Origin: Cognatundibacterium oligocarboniphilum
GTDB taxonomy: Bacteria > Pseudomonadota > Gammaproteobacteria > Burkholderiales > Burkholderiaceae_D
Assembly: GCF_013377855.1 (NCBI RefSeq)
Contig: NZ_JABXYJ010000005.1
Coordinates: forward strand, 62,001 to 126,000
DNA: 64,000 nt
Reading direction: 5' to 3'
The translations under genes were made by a program, and so were the position numbers. The notes under the pieces were generated by a model. That model was not told where the DNA came from and made no database searches. It saw nothing but the letters and a program-made list of their open reading frames with translations. This document shows, in pieces, positions 38,949 through 48,182 of this stretch. The number at the start of each line of letters is the position of its first letter. Position 1 is the stretch's first letter.

Positions 38949-39032
38949 CAGATACTCCCCCATATTTTTATAAAACTCATCTGAGGTCAATGAAAAATAA
39001 GGGCTTCAAAATATACTGAGGGGGAGTATCTG
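38949..39032. repeat. 80-bp dispersed intergenic repeat, copy B, between trpB and trpA
   Basis: CAGATACTCCCCC (38949-38961) and GGGGGAGTATCTG (39020-39032) are a perfect 13-bp inverted repeat; the core GATACTCC to GGAGTATC is exactly 80 bp, the same as copy A. The interior is AT-rich and different from copy A, but the stretch AAATATACTG before the right end also occurs in copy C. It separates two genes of one pathway and could affect read-through into trpA. Confidence 0.65.
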
Positions 39033-39106
39033 GATTTTTGGAATGCCTCCCGACACACTTTGTGGCTCGTACTAACGGGCAGATCAACAGGTTTTCATAT
39101 CATACT

Positions 39107-39904
39107 ATGTCAAAAATAAAAAGCACTCTGGCTGCACTGGCAGCACAAAACAGAAAAGCACTGATTCCCTTTATTACCGCCGGTGACCCGGCACCCGCCA
39201 TGACGGTGCCGCTGATGCATGCCCTGGTCGATGGCGGGGCGGATATTATTGAGTTGGGCGTGCCTTTCTCCGACCCGATGGCGGATGGCCCGGTCATTCA
39301 GCGCGCATCGGAGCGGGCGCTGCAATTTGGAGTTGGTTTGCGTGATGTATTACAATTCGTCCGCGAATTCAGAGTCAACAATTCAGAAACACCGGTTGTG
39401 TTGATGGGATACGCTAATCCGATCGAACGTTTGGGGCAGCAGGCTTTTATCCGCCAGGCTGCCGAAGCCGGAGTGGACGGAGTGCTCGTGGTGGATTATC
39501 CGCCCGAGGAGTGCGAAGAATTTGCATCGGCAATGCAGCAACATGACATGGACACGATTTTCCTGCTGGCGCCGACATCTACCGATGAGCGCATGGCGCA
39601 GGTTGGAAAAATTGCCAGCGGATATGTGTATTATGTGTCACTCAAAGGGGTGACCGGTTCCGGCAATCTGGATCTGACTGCCGTCGCAGACATGATTCCG
39701 CGGATCAGGAAGCATGTGAACGTACCGGTAGGCGTCGGTTTTGGTATCCGTGACGGTGCCACTGCAAGAGCGATCAGCTCAGTGGCAGACGGCGTGGTGA
39801 TTGGGTCCCGGATTATTCAGGAGCTGGAAAACACCCCGCCGGAACAGGCAGTTGCTGCAGTAAAAAGTTTTATTTCTGGTGTCAGACAGGCGTTGGACGA
39901 GTAA
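39107..39904 (+). CDS. trpA: Tryptophan synthase alpha chain
   Basis: TrpA cleaves indole-3-glycerol phosphate to indole, which is channelled to TrpB. The 265-residue TIM barrel has the catalytic Glu49 (IELGVPFSD) and Asp60 (DPMADG), in the same positions as the Salmonella enzyme. Later phosphate loops are [10 protein letters not shown] and GFGIRDG plus GVVIGSRI. The start at 39107 matches the usual short N-terminus; a longer frame from 39038 would add a non-conserved part. No obvious ribosome binding site is present. accD follows by 103 bases. Confidence 0.96.
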   Translation: MSKIKSTLAALAAQNRKALIPFITAGDPAPAMTVPLMHALVDGGADIIELGVPFSDPMADGPVIQRASERALQFGVGLRDVLQFVREFRVNNSETPVVLMGYANPIERLGQQAFIRQAAEAGVDGVLVVDYPPEECEEFASAMQQHDMDTIFLLAPTSTDERMAQVGKIASGYVYYVSLKGVTGSGNLDLTAVADMIPRIRKHVNVPVGVGFGIRDGATARAISSVADGVVIGSRIIQELENTPPEQAVAAVKSFISGVRQALDE

Positions 39905-40007
39905 AATACGCGCCTGCTGTTGAAAAACAGATCGCTGAACGGTTCTTGCATCAGAGAATCAGACACTGGCAAGCCCCTGGATTTGTCAGTAGCAATGAGG
40001 AGAAAAC

Positions 40008-40880
40008 ATGAGTTGGTTAGAAAAACTGTTGCCACCGCGCATACAACGTTCGGAATCCGCAAACCGCAAATCGATCCCTGAAGGACTGTGGGTCAAGTGC
40101 CCGTCCTGCGAGGCCGTGTTGTACCGTTCTGATCTGGAAGCCAATATTCATGTCTGCCCGAAATGCAGTCATCACATGCGCATCAGTGCCCGTGAACGTC
40201 TCGACGCTTTGCTTGACGCCGGCGGCCGCTATGAAATCGGACAGGAAATTCTGCCCGTCGATACGCTGAAATTCAAAGATAGTAAAAAATACACAGACCG
40301 TCTGAAAGACGCGCTGGAAGGTACCGGGGAAACCGATTCCATGGTCGTGATGGGCGGCTCCATTATGGCAGTGCCGGTCGTCGTGTCCTGTTTCGCCTAT
40401 GAATTCATGGCCGGCACAATGGGTTCTGTGCTGGGGGAGCGTTTTGTCCGTGGTGCGCAGGCTGCGCTGGAACAGAAAGTGCCGTTTATCTGCATTACTG
40501 CCAGTGGTGGCGCCCGTATGCAGGAAGGCGTGCTGTCGCTGATGCAGATGGCAAAAACAACGTCCATGCTGACGAAATTGGCTGAAAAAAAATTGCCCTT
40601 TATCTCGGTGCTGACTGATCCGACCACAGGCGGCGTTTCGGCCTCGTTTGCGTTCCTGGGTGATGTCGTGATTGCCGAGCCGAAAGCGCTGATCGGCTTT
40701 GCCGGTCCGCGCGTGATTGAAAATACCGTTCGTGAAAAACTGCCGGAAGGTTTCCAGCGTTCTGAATTTCTGTTGCAGAAAGGCGCGATTGACATGATCG
40801 TTGACCGCCGCAAGATGCGTGAGGAAATTGCCCGTTTGTTAGCCTTGCTGCAAAGTCAGCCTGCTGAAGCCGTTGCCTGA
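40008..40880 (+). CDS. accD: Acetyl-CoA carboxylase carboxyltransferase beta subunit
   Basis: AccD, with AccA, transfers the carboxyl group from biotin to acetyl-CoA to make malonyl-CoA for fatty acid synthesis. The 290-residue protein starts with the N-terminal zinc finger Cys31, Cys34, Cys50, Cys53 (CPSC...CPKC). The crotonase-like carboxyltransferase domain follows, with [31 protein letters not shown] and [14 protein letters not shown]. The GAGGAG ribosome binding site is clear. A hairpin terminator lies before folC. Confidence 0.97.
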   Translation: MSWLEKLLPPRIQRSESANRKSIPEGLWVKCPSCEAVLYRSDLEANIHVCPKCSHHMRISARERLDALLDAGGRYEIGQEILPVDTLKFKDSKKYTDRLKDALEGTGETDSMVVMGGSIMAVPVVVSCFAYEFMAGTMGSVLGERFVRGAQAALEQKVPFICITASGGARMQEGVLSLMQMAKTTSMLTKLAEKKLPFISVLTDPTTGGVSASFAFLGDVVIAEPKALIGFAGPRVIENTVREKLPEGFQRSEFLLQKGAIDMIVDRRKMREEIARLLALLQSQPAEAVA

Positions 40881-40903
40881 TTTTTTCTTTATTCTGATAC
40901 CCC

Positions 40904-40935
40904 AAGCCCGAAACGCTGTTCTTCGGGCTTTTTTT
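40904..40935 (+). terminator. Intrinsic terminator after accD
   Basis: AAGCCCGAA (40904-40912) pairs with TTCGGGCTT (40922-40930) around a nine-base loop, followed by a run of T residues. folC starts five bases later, so read-through probably allows some co-expression. Confidence 0.8.
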
Positions 40936-40940
40936 ATCTT

Positions 40941-42230
40941 ATGCCAAATTTACCCGTAAGCTTGCCGGAATGGCTGACGCTGCTTGAAACGCGTCACTCG
41001 AAAGAAATCGACATGGGACTGGAGCGCGTTGCTTCGGTTAAAGATCGCCTCCGTTTGCAGTTCCATTGCCCTGTCATCATGGTAGCGGGAACCAATGGCA
41101 AGGGCTCGACCTGTGCCATGCTGGAGTCGATTCTGATGCAGGCCGGCTACCGGGTTGGGCTATACAGCAAGCCACATTTTCTTGACTTCAATGAGCGTGC
41201 CCGTATCAATGGAGAAAACGTCAGCGATGCCGCGTTGATCAAGGCATTTACAGCAGTGGAGCAGGCGAGGGAGACTACTTCGCTGACCTACTTTGAATTC
41301 ACTACGCTGGCAATTTGCCAACTATTGTCGGAAGCGCCGCTTGACGTGGTGATTCTGGAAGTCGGACTGGGCGGACGTCTGGATGCGGTGAATGTGATTG
41401 ATGCCGATGTATCTGTCGTGACCAGCATCGATATTGATCATACCGATTACCTCGGCGATACCCGCGAAAAAATCGGCTTTGAGAAGGCCGGAATATTCCG
41501 CCCCGGTAGAGCGGCTATCTGCGGTGATCCGCTGCCGCCCCAATCGCTGATTGATCATGCAAATACGATTGGCGCCGATCTCTGGTTATTTGGCCGCGAT
41601 TTCAATTACAGCGGCGATAAGCAGCAATGGAATTACGGTGGACGTTCCCAGCGCCGCAATTCACTCGGGTATCCGAGTCTGCGCGGCGCGAATCAGTTGC
41701 TGAATGCGGCGGCGGTACTGGCTGCACTGGAGGTGTTGCGGATTGAATTGCCGGTGGGTGCGCAGGAAGTCCGTACCGGATTGGCAATGATCGATTTACC
41801 CGGGCGTTTTCAGGTGATGCCCGGCAGGCCGTCTGTTGTGCTGGATGTGGCGCATAACCCGCATGCAGCGGCGACGCTATCCCAAAATCTCGACAATATG
41901 GGTTTTCATGCTTATACCTATGCGGTTTTTGGCTCCATGCTGGACAAGGATATTGATGGCGTGATCTCACATCTGAAAGGAAAGATTGATCATTGGTATG
42001 TAACCGGTCTGCCGCTGCCAAGGGCGGCAACGGCCTTGCAGTTGCAACAGAAACTGCTGGATGCCGGGGTGCTGGCTGATCCGGAAAAAACCATCCAGAC
42101 CTTTGACTCCCCTGAGCAGGCGTATGCGCAGGCCATGAATCAGGCGGGTGAAAATGATAGAATAGTGGTCTTCGGTTCTTTCCTGACGGTTGCGGGTGTG
42201 ATGCGCGCCAGAAGGTCAGCGCTGCATTAA
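40941..42230 (+). CDS. folC: Folylpolyglutamate/dihydrofolate synthase
   Basis: FolC makes dihydrofolate from dihydropteroate and glutamate and extends folates with further glutamates. The 429-residue Mur-ligase-fold protein has the ATP P-loop GTNGKGSTCAMLES (about residues 51-64), YSKPHFLDFNERARING, and the conserved TSIDIDHTDYLGDTREKIGFEKAGI catalytic block with metal-binding His. The C-terminal domain carries LDVAHNPHAA and VVFGSFLTVAGV. It follows accD as in most proteobacteria. The start ATG at 40941 lies directly after the accD terminator. Confidence 0.95.
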   Translation: MPNLPVSLPEWLTLLETRHSKEIDMGLERVASVKDRLRLQFHCPVIMVAGTNGKGSTCAMLESILMQAGYRVGLYSKPHFLDFNERARINGENVSDAALIKAFTAVEQARETTSLTYFEFTTLAICQLLSEAPLDVVILEVGLGGRLDAVNVIDADVSVVTSIDIDHTDYLGDTREKIGFEKAGIFRPGRAAICGDPLPPQSLIDHANTIGADLWLFGRDFNYSGDKQQWNYGGRSQRRNSLGYPSLRGANQLLNAAAVLAALEVLRIELPVGAQEVRTGLAMIDLPGRFQVMPGRPSVVLDVAHNPHAAATLSQNLDNMGFHAYTYAVFGSMLDKDIDGVISHLKGKIDHWYVTGLPLPRAATALQLQQKLLDAGVLADPEKTIQTFDSPEQAYAQAMNQAGENDRIVVFGSFLTVAGVMRARRSALH

Positions 42231-42244
42231 GGCAATTTTGCGGA

Positions 42245-42269
42245 TTTACCCCTGATTTTCAGGGGTAAA
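42245..42269. promoter_or_regulatory. Perfect 11-bp hairpin between folC and the SPOR gene
   Basis: TTTACCCCTGA (42245-42255) and TCAGGGGTAAA (42259-42269) pair perfectly around a TTT loop. No T-run follows on either strand, so it is a poor intrinsic terminator; it may be a processing site or an operator. Confidence 0.4.
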
Positions 42270-42298
42270 ACAATGTCCACCAAACAGATTATTCGCTC

Positions 42299-43408
42299 AT
42301 GGGTTTGTTCTCGCGTTTTAAAAAGCAGGAAACATCTGACAGCCACGACAGCGGCGAATTCCGCTCCCGTGCCGAAGAAGACAGCGCACAGTCGCGCAGC
42401 CGCAGCAAGAAGGCCGATGCCAGCCGTCGTAAAACTGATGATCCTGTCCTGCCTGAAAAAAAACGCGCTAGAAGACGCCTGATTGGTGCGGTCGCACTGG
42501 CGCTGGCGGCGATCATCGGCTTGCCAATGCTGCTCGACTCTGAACCCAGACCCCTGCCGGACGACATCGCCATCAGGATTCCATCCAAAGACAGCAAGGC
42601 AAATGACAGCAGTGCCAGTCAGCCGGCAGAGCAGGTCAATCCACGTAAAACTATCGTCAGCGCCGATGATGCCGGAGAAGAAATTATCGATCCTGTCAGC
42701 GCAGACAAGGTAAAACGGGATGTTCCTCAGCCTGCCGGAAAAACTGCTGCCGTAGTGGCTGCCGGGGCGGCAACGGTCGCCACCGTGACGGCGCTCAGTC
42801 AGAACCGGCCGGAAAAAACAGTAACGGCGACGTCGGCTGCACCTGCGCGGTCTGACGGCAAAAGTGACAATCTCTCCGCTGTGAAGCCTGATGCCCGCAA
42901 TGAACTCAGGACTGAGCCAAAAACAGAAGTAAAAGCCGATACCAAAACAACCGTTACGCAAGGGGACAAATATACTGTCAAAGAACCTGCTGTGAAAGCA
43001 GAACGCAAAACCGAACACCCTGATATCAAGTCGGCCGCTTCCGCCAATCCGGCTGTCAAAACACAGAAACCTGCTGGTAATGAGGATGAAGCAGCCCGTG
43101 CAATGGCTATTCTGGAAGGAAAAGCACCACCCAAACCGATTGCCAGACCTGCTGGGAAAACCGATGTTGCCGAAAAAGCTTCGGTTTACCAGGTACAGGT
43201 GGCGGCATTGGCCAGCCAGGATAAGGTGGATGAACTGCAGTCAAAATTGAAAGCCGCTGGCATTCGTTCCTACACGCAGAAAGTGGCGACTGCTTCAGGC
43301 GAAAAAATCCGTGTGCGGGTGGGACCATTTTCCTCGAGAGATGAGGCGGAAAAAATGCGCGCCCGCTTAGTGAAGCAAGGGCTCAATGGCACGCTGGTGC
43401 CGAATTAA
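42299..43408 (+). CDS. SPOR-domain (DedD/FtsN-like) membrane protein
   Basis: A 369-residue inner-membrane protein whose gene position between folC and cvpA matches dedD. A short cytoplasmic part (1-58) full of charged residues is followed by one transmembrane helix (about 60-78). A long Lys/Ala/Pro-rich, low-complexity periplasmic linker (about 85-290) comes next. A C-terminal SPOR domain (about 295-369: VYQVQVAALASQDKVDELQ, GEKIRVRVGPFSSRDEAEK) binds denuded glycan strands at the division septum. The linker is longer than in E. coli DedD (220 residues). Confidence 0.88.
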   Translation: MGLFSRFKKQETSDSHDSGEFRSRAEEDSAQSRSRSKKADASRRKTDDPVLPEKKRARRRLIGAVALALAAIIGLPMLLDSEPRPLPDDIAIRIPSKDSKANDSSASQPAEQVNPRKTIVSADDAGEEIIDPVSADKVKRDVPQPAGKTAAVVAAGAATVATVTALSQNRPEKTVTATSAAPARSDGKSDNLSAVKPDARNELRTEPKTEVKADTKTTVTQGDKYTVKEPAVKAERKTEHPDIKSAASANPAVKTQKPAGNEDEAARAMAILEGKAPPKPIARPAGKTDVAEKASVYQVQVAALASQDKVDELQSKLKAAGIRSYTQKVATASGEKIRVRVGPFSSRDEAEKMRARLVKQGLNGTLVPN

Positions 43409-43423
43409 CCGGATGCATTCATC

Positions 43424-43912
43424 GTGACGCTTTTTGATTATGTGGTTCTGATTATCCTGATCTGCTCAATCGTGATCAGCACGATGCGCGGTCTGATTAA
43501 AGAGATTCTTTCGCTGGTGAGCTGGATCGTTGCTTTCGTGGTTGCCAACGCCTATAGCGAAGTGCTGGCCGGTTGGCTGCCATCGCTTTTCCCGGGGCAG
43601 ATTGTCCGGTTGATTATTGCGTTTCTGGCCTTGTTTATCGGTGTCCGTTTGCTGATGGCGCTGGTCATGATGGCGGTCGATGCGGTGATCAAGGCGAGCG
43701 GCCTGTCGCTGGCAGACCGCGGTCTGGGGGGATTATTTGGGCTGGCACGTGGTTGTGTGCTGGTATTGGCGGCTGTGCTGGTGTGCGGGATGACTTCCAT
43801 GCCGCAACAGGCATTCTGGAAAAATGCCGTGTTCAGTCCTTTGGCAGAAACCGCGGCGAATACGGTGATCCCGTTTTTGCCAGCGTCGGTTTCCAGTCAT
43901 GTACGGTTTTAA
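43424..43912 (+). CDS. cvpA: CvpA family membrane protein
   Basis: CvpA is a small membrane protein named for colicin V production and found beside purF in many proteobacteria. The 162-residue protein has four predicted transmembrane helices (about 4-21, 28-50, 63-87 and 101-121). The family motifs RGLIKEILSLVSWIVAFVVA and DRGLGGLFGLARGC are present. The GTG start at 43424 is the only start that preserves the first helix. purF starts 22 bases downstream. Confidence 0.9.
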   Translation: MTLFDYVVLIILICSIVISTMRGLIKEILSLVSWIVAFVVANAYSEVLAGWLPSLFPGQIVRLIIAFLALFIGVRLLMALVMMAVDAVIKASGLSLADRGLGGLFGLARGCVLVLAAVLVCGMTSMPQQAFWKNAVFSPLAETAANTVIPFLPASVSSHVRF

Positions 43913-43934
43913 TTTGTCTTTTTAGGAGTCCACC

Positions 43935-45455
43935 ATGTGTGGCATCGTCGGTGTTGTTTCAAGTAATCCCGTTAATCAACTGATCTATGATGCGCTGTTG
44001 TTGCTGCAGCATCGTGGTCAGGATGCGGCTGGTATCGCCACTAGTCACGGTAATAAATTTGCGATGCATAAAGCGAATGGTCTGGTGCGCGACGTATTCC
44101 GCACTCGCAATATGCGCTCCCTGCCGGGTAACGTCGGTATTGGTCAGGTGCGTTATCCGACAGCCGGTTCGACCAGTGAAGAAGAGGCGCAACCATTTTA
44201 TGTAAATGCGCCGTTCGGTATTGTGCTGGCGCATAACGGCAATCTGACCAATGCAGTTGAGCTCAAAATCGAATTGTTCAAGAACGACCGCCGTCATCTG
44301 AATACGGATTCCGATTCCGAAGTGCTGCTGAACATTCTCGCGCATCAGATTCAGGAAGTGACCAGCGGTTATTCGCTGGACCCGGAAGCGCTGTTCCGTG
44401 CCGTTGCCATGCTGCACCGCCGGGTGCGCGGATCTTATGCGGTGGTGGCGCAGATTGCCGGTTATGGCCTGCTGGCTTTCCGCGATCCTTACGGGATTCG
44501 CCCTCTGTGCATCGGCGTATCCAATACAGACGCCGGCGTCGAATACATGATTGCCAGCGAGTCAGTCGCGCTCGAAGGCCTGGGCTTTACTTTCCTGCGC
44601 GATGTCGAGCCGGGAGAAGCCCTGTTCATCGATCTGAATGGTCAGCTGTATCAGCAACAATGTGCAGATAACCCCAGCCTTAATCCCTGCGCGTTTGAGT
44701 ATGTGTATCTGGCTCGCCCAGACTCCATTATCGACGGTGCATCCGTTTATCTGACCCGCCTGAAAATGGGCGAATATCTGGCAGAGAAAGTCCGTAATCA
44801 GTTCGGGCATGGCGAGATTGACGTGGTGATGCCGATTCCCGATTCCTCCCGCCCATCGGCGATGGAACTGGCGCAAAAACTGAATCTCAGCTATCGCGAA
44901 GGTTTCATCAAAAACCGCTACATCGGGCGCACGTTCATGATGCCAGGACAGTCGATTCGCCGTAAATCGGTACGTCAGAAGCTCAATGCGATCAGCCAGG
45001 AATTCAAAGGAAAAAGCGTTTTGCTGGTGGATGATTCCATCGTACGCGGAACGACCAGCCGTGAAATCGTGCAGATGGCCCGTGAATCCGGCGCCAAGCG
45101 CGTGATATTTGCTTCGGCGGCGCCGCCGGTGCAGTTCCCTAATGTGTACGGTATTGACATGCCAACCCGTAGCGAGCTGATTGCTTATGGCCGCAGCGAA
45201 GAAGAAGTGTGTCGCGAAATTACGGCGGATGCGCTGGTGTATCAGGACGTCTCTGCCATGAAACGTTCTATTGCAGACGTGAATCCGGTATTGAAAAATA
45301 TCGAGGCATCATGCTTCGATGGTTTTTACGTAACTGGCGACGTGACACCGGCTTATCTCGATAAGCTGGAAACCGCGCGCAGCAATACTCGCCCCGAGGC
45401 GGAGGATTTGCTGCGTTCTCAATTGAATCTGAATTTGTCTGTTCAGTCTGACTGA
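43935..45455 (+). CDS. purF: Amidophosphoribosyltransferase
   Basis: PurF makes phosphoribosylamine from PRPP and glutamine, the first step of purine synthesis. The 506-residue protein has the N-terminal nucleophile Cys2 (MCGIVGVV, with Met removed) of the type II glutaminase domain (about 1-235) and the PRPP loop LLVDDSIVRGTTSREI (about 362-377) in the phosphoribosyltransferase domain. AGGAG lies upstream of the ATG. It ends a long co-directional run from trpF and is followed by a strong terminator. metZ, the usual next gene in Burkholderiales, is absent here. Confidence 0.97.
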   Translation: MCGIVGVVSSNPVNQLIYDALLLLQHRGQDAAGIATSHGNKFAMHKANGLVRDVFRTRNMRSLPGNVGIGQVRYPTAGSTSEEEAQPFYVNAPFGIVLAHNGNLTNAVELKIELFKNDRRHLNTDSDSEVLLNILAHQIQEVTSGYSLDPEALFRAVAMLHRRVRGSYAVVAQIAGYGLLAFRDPYGIRPLCIGVSNTDAGVEYMIASESVALEGLGFTFLRDVEPGEALFIDLNGQLYQQQCADNPSLNPCAFEYVYLARPDSIIDGASVYLTRLKMGEYLAEKVRNQFGHGEIDVVMPIPDSSRPSAMELAQKLNLSYREGFIKNRYIGRTFMMPGQSIRRKSVRQKLNAISQEFKGKSVLLVDDSIVRGTTSREIVQMARESGAKRVIFASAAPPVQFPNVYGIDMPTRSELIAYGRSEEEVCREITADALVYQDVSAMKRSIADVNPVLKNIEASCFDGFYVTGDVTPAYLDKLETARSNTRPEAEDLLRSQLNLNLSVQSD

Positions 45456-45491
45456 CTCAGACCATTCCCGGCACAGCGGGAATTGTGAGAT

Positions 45492-45528
45492 AAAAAGCCT
45501 GCCCTGATTTTCAGAGCAGGCTTTTTTT
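45492..45528 (+). terminator. Intrinsic terminator of purF
   Basis: AAAAAGCCTGC (45492-45502) pairs with GCAGGCTTTTT (from 45516), with a partly paired inner part, TGA and TCA. A run of seven T residues follows. Repeat copy C begins immediately beyond it. Confidence 0.9.
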
Positions 45529-45530
45529 AT

Positions 45531-45602
45531 GGGAGTATATGCTGAAAATGGCTGCTTCTCATCGTCGATAAAGGGAGTGTAAATATACTGGGTGGGAGTA
45601 TG
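45531..45602. repeat. Dispersed intergenic repeat, degenerate copy C
   Basis: GGGAGTAT occurs at 45531-45538 and again at 45594-45601, with a GGGAGTGT variant at 45573-45580. The spacing between the outer two is 63 bases, against 62 for the two same-direction motifs in copy A. The right end AAATATACTGGGTGGGAGTAT is close to that of copy B. The expected left arm ATACTCC is missing and its place is taken by the purF terminator T-run. Confidence 0.5.
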
Positions 45603-45913
45603 TTGGCGTGATAATTTATTTCCCAATCTCGTTTCAGTGATTCACAGGCAGTGTCATTTCAGACGAGTCAGGAGGTATCACAAAGTATCGACTACGCTTG
45701 CCTGTTTCAATTCCATACAAAACGCAAGCCTTGAGTGCTGGTGTGTACTGGCTGAGAAAAATACAATGACATTGCTTTAATGAGATGGTTATTGTTACGG
45801 TGCGCAGAGAGCGCATTCCGGTGAAATCCGACTCATGAATAAGCGCTGTTTGAGGTACTGCATGTCGTCGTAAAACGGCACAGTATGAAGCCGATATTTT
45901 CACTTTCTTTCCC
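45603..45913. other. Leader region of the TonB-dependent receptor gene
   Basis: No convincing gene is present. A leftward frame of 123 residues runs through it (45634-46005) but overlaps the receptor gene and resembles no family I know. No riboswitch or Fur-box-like sequence was recognised. Confidence 0.4.
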
Positions 45914-48178
45914 ATGCCGATTCTCTGCCGTATTTCATCGCTGACGCTGGCTATTGCCGCCACATTGTTACCTGTATCGGTTGTCCGGGCGCAGGACGTT
46001 GCCAATTATCCGGTCAGTGCCACAGATGATCCCAAGCTATTGCCAGTTAAAACGCCGCCAAATAAAGCCGGTAAGGAAAATCCGGAATCAGTGCAGAAAG
46101 TCACGATCAGCGGAGCGCGTTCTGATCTGGACGAGCGGCGTCAGGCAACAGCCGCAAAGTTGATTTTTGGTCGCGATGAATTAGACCGGAACGGCGACAC
46201 CACTATCGGCGAAGTCTTGAAGCGCTTACCTGGCGTGACCGTAGGTGGACGTCCTGGGCGTGGCGGAGACATCCGTATGCGTGGGATGGGTAACGGTTAT
46301 ACCCAGATTCTCATCAACGGCGAGCGCGCGCCCCGTGGTTTTTCGATGGACTCGCTGACACCGGATCAGGTCGAGCGGATTGAAATCGTGCGCGGTGCAG
46401 TGGCGGAATTCAGTACGCAGGCAATTGCCGGGACGATCAACATCGTTTTGCGTGAGGAATACAAGCAGAAAAATACCGATCTCAAGATATCGCTCGGTTC
46501 CGAGCAGGGCCGTCTTGCGCCGAATGTGTCCCTGACTTACCCGGGTGAGATCGGCAACCTGAGTTATGCCATCAGCGGATCGGTATTTCAGAACCGGAAG
46601 CATGACGATACAGAAACCGCCACCCAGGAGCAGGATGGCGCCGGAAATACGACGCTGCTGCAGAATCAGCATGATCTGACCAACCGTCAGACTACCGGTA
46701 TTCACCTGACGCCGCGTTTCAATTATCGCTTTGAAAATGGCGATACCCTGATGCTGCAGCCTTTTCTGATGAATTCCCGCAGCGATTCGAGCGGGCAGAG
46801 TCAGGTTGACCTGCTGTACAGGTCGCCAACTTTGTTAGCGCCCGCACCTTACGCATCGGCCTCGTCTTCCGCCCATGCGGATACGACATTTTTGCGCGGC
46901 TTTGGAAACTGGCAACATCGCTTTGAGGACAGCAGCAAATTGACCGTGAAATTTGGCGGTGGCTTGGGAAAAATGGACAGTTCCTCGCTGCGCACACAAT
47001 TCGATCAGAGTGGACATCAGATCGACCTGATTACCGATGTTAACAATACCCGTGACAGCAGCCTGAATACCGGCGGCAAATATATGCGTCCAATCGGAGA
47101 GGGCCAGACTCTGGCGGCAGGATGGGAGCTGGAAGCCGGCAAACGCACCCAGACCCGTACGTCGCTCGACAACGGCCTGCCACAGTTCGCTGATTCCGGC
47201 GATAATCTGGATGCCAGCACAAGACGCATTGCCTTGTTTGTGCAGGATGAATTCGATATCAATCCGCAGCTCGCCGCCTATGCCGGATTGCGCTGGGAAC
47301 GTATCCATACTTCCAGCACACTATCTTCCGGTACTGTGAATAATGACAGTCGCGTCTGGAGCCCGATTGTACATGGTGTCTGGCGGATTCCTGATTCCAG
47401 GGATCAGTTCCGGATCGGCCTCAGCAGCACTTACCGGGCGCCAGCGTTGAATGATCTGATCGCCTTGCCCAGTATTTCCAACCTGAACAGCCCGACGCGG
47501 CCGGACCGTACCGGCAATCCGAATCTGAAGCCAGAGCTGTCCAAAGGACTTGATCTCGCTTTTGAGCATTACCTGACCCGTGCCGGAATCCTGAGCGCCA
47601 ACCTGTTTGTCCGCAGCATTGATGATCTGATGCGGCGTACCACGCAACTGGTGAATACCTCGACCGGTCCGCGCTGGGTTTCTTCCCCGGTCAATATTGG
47701 CCATGCCATCACCAAAGGCGTGGAGCTGGAAGCAAAATTGCAATTGCAGGAATTTTTCCCGAATGGGCCTGCTATTGATTTGCGCAGCAATTACAGCCAT
47801 TTCTGGTCCAGCGTGGATGATATTCAGGGACCGAATAACCGCCTTGATACGCAGCCATCCCAGACAGCTAATCTAGGGGTAGACTATCGCATCGGCGGCA
47901 CACCGCTGACCCTTGGCGGCAACATCAACTGGACACCGGCGTATTACACTCAGTCCACCAACCAGCAGCTCAGTTTGACGGGTATTAAACGGCAATTGGA
48001 TTTATATGGTCTCTGGAAATTTTCTCCCGATCTGCAATTGCGTTTTTCCGCCAATAATCTGCAGGGCAGTGATTTCCTGAGCAGCAGCCAGCTCACTACG
48101 GCAAACCTGAATCATATTGATTACATTACCGCCAAAACCTATACCACCTGGACCCTGCGTCTGGAAATGAAACTGTAA
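45914..48178 (+). CDS. TonB-dependent outer-membrane receptor
   Basis: A 754-residue gated outer-membrane porin that imports a scarce ligand (metal complex, cofactor or sugar) using energy from TonB-ExbBD. A signal peptide (to about residue 27) precedes a short linker with VQKVTISGARS, which is the likely TonB box region. The plug domain (about 60-180) has IGEVLKRLPGVTV, GYTQILINGERAPRG and QVERIEIVRGAVAEFSTQAIAGTINIVL. The barrel (about 190-754) has the terminal signature strands and ends TLRLEMKL. No adjacent transporter, TonB or regulator gene hints at the ligand. Confidence 0.9.
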   Translation: MPILCRISSLTLAIAATLLPVSVVRAQDVANYPVSATDDPKLLPVKTPPNKAGKENPESVQKVTISGARSDLDERRQATAAKLIFGRDELDRNGDTTIGEVLKRLPGVTVGGRPGRGGDIRMRGMGNGYTQILINGERAPRGFSMDSLTPDQVERIEIVRGAVAEFSTQAIAGTINIVLREEYKQKNTDLKISLGSEQGRLAPNVSLTYPGEIGNLSYAISGSVFQNRKHDDTETATQEQDGAGNTTLLQNQHDLTNRQTTGIHLTPRFNYRFENGDTLMLQPFLMNSRSDSSGQSQVDLLYRSPTLLAPAPYASASSSAHADTTFLRGFGNWQHRFEDSSKLTVKFGGGLGKMDSSSLRTQFDQSGHQIDLITDVNNTRDSSLNTGGKYMRPIGEGQTLAAGWELEAGKRTQTRTSLDNGLPQFADSGDNLDASTRRIALFVQDEFDINPQLAAYAGLRWERIHTSSTLSSGTVNNDSRVWSPIVHGVWRIPDSRDQFRIGLSSTYRAPALNDLIALPSISNLNSPTRPDRTGNPNLKPELSKGLDLAFEHYLTRAGILSANLFVRSIDDLMRRTTQLVNTSTGPRWVSSPVNIGHAITKGVELEAKLQLQEFFPNGPAIDLRSNYSHFWSSVDDIQGPNNRLDTQPSQTANLGVDYRIGGTPLTLGGNINWTPAYYTQSTNQQLSLTGIKRQLDLYGLWKFSPDLQLRFSANNLQGSDFLSSSQLTTANLNHIDYITAKTYTTWTLRLEMKL

Positions 48179-48182
48179 TGGT

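Noticed and set aside
42227-43018. 263-codon open frame opposite the SPOR gene
   Set aside because: It is the reflection of the Ala/Lys-rich linker of the SPOR protein and is rich in Phe, Cys and Arg without a domain.
45634-46005. 123-codon leftward frame upstream of the TonB-dependent receptor
   Set aside because: It overlaps the receptor's signal peptide, has no good start site and matches no family I know; it could be a gene remnant but this cannot be supported.
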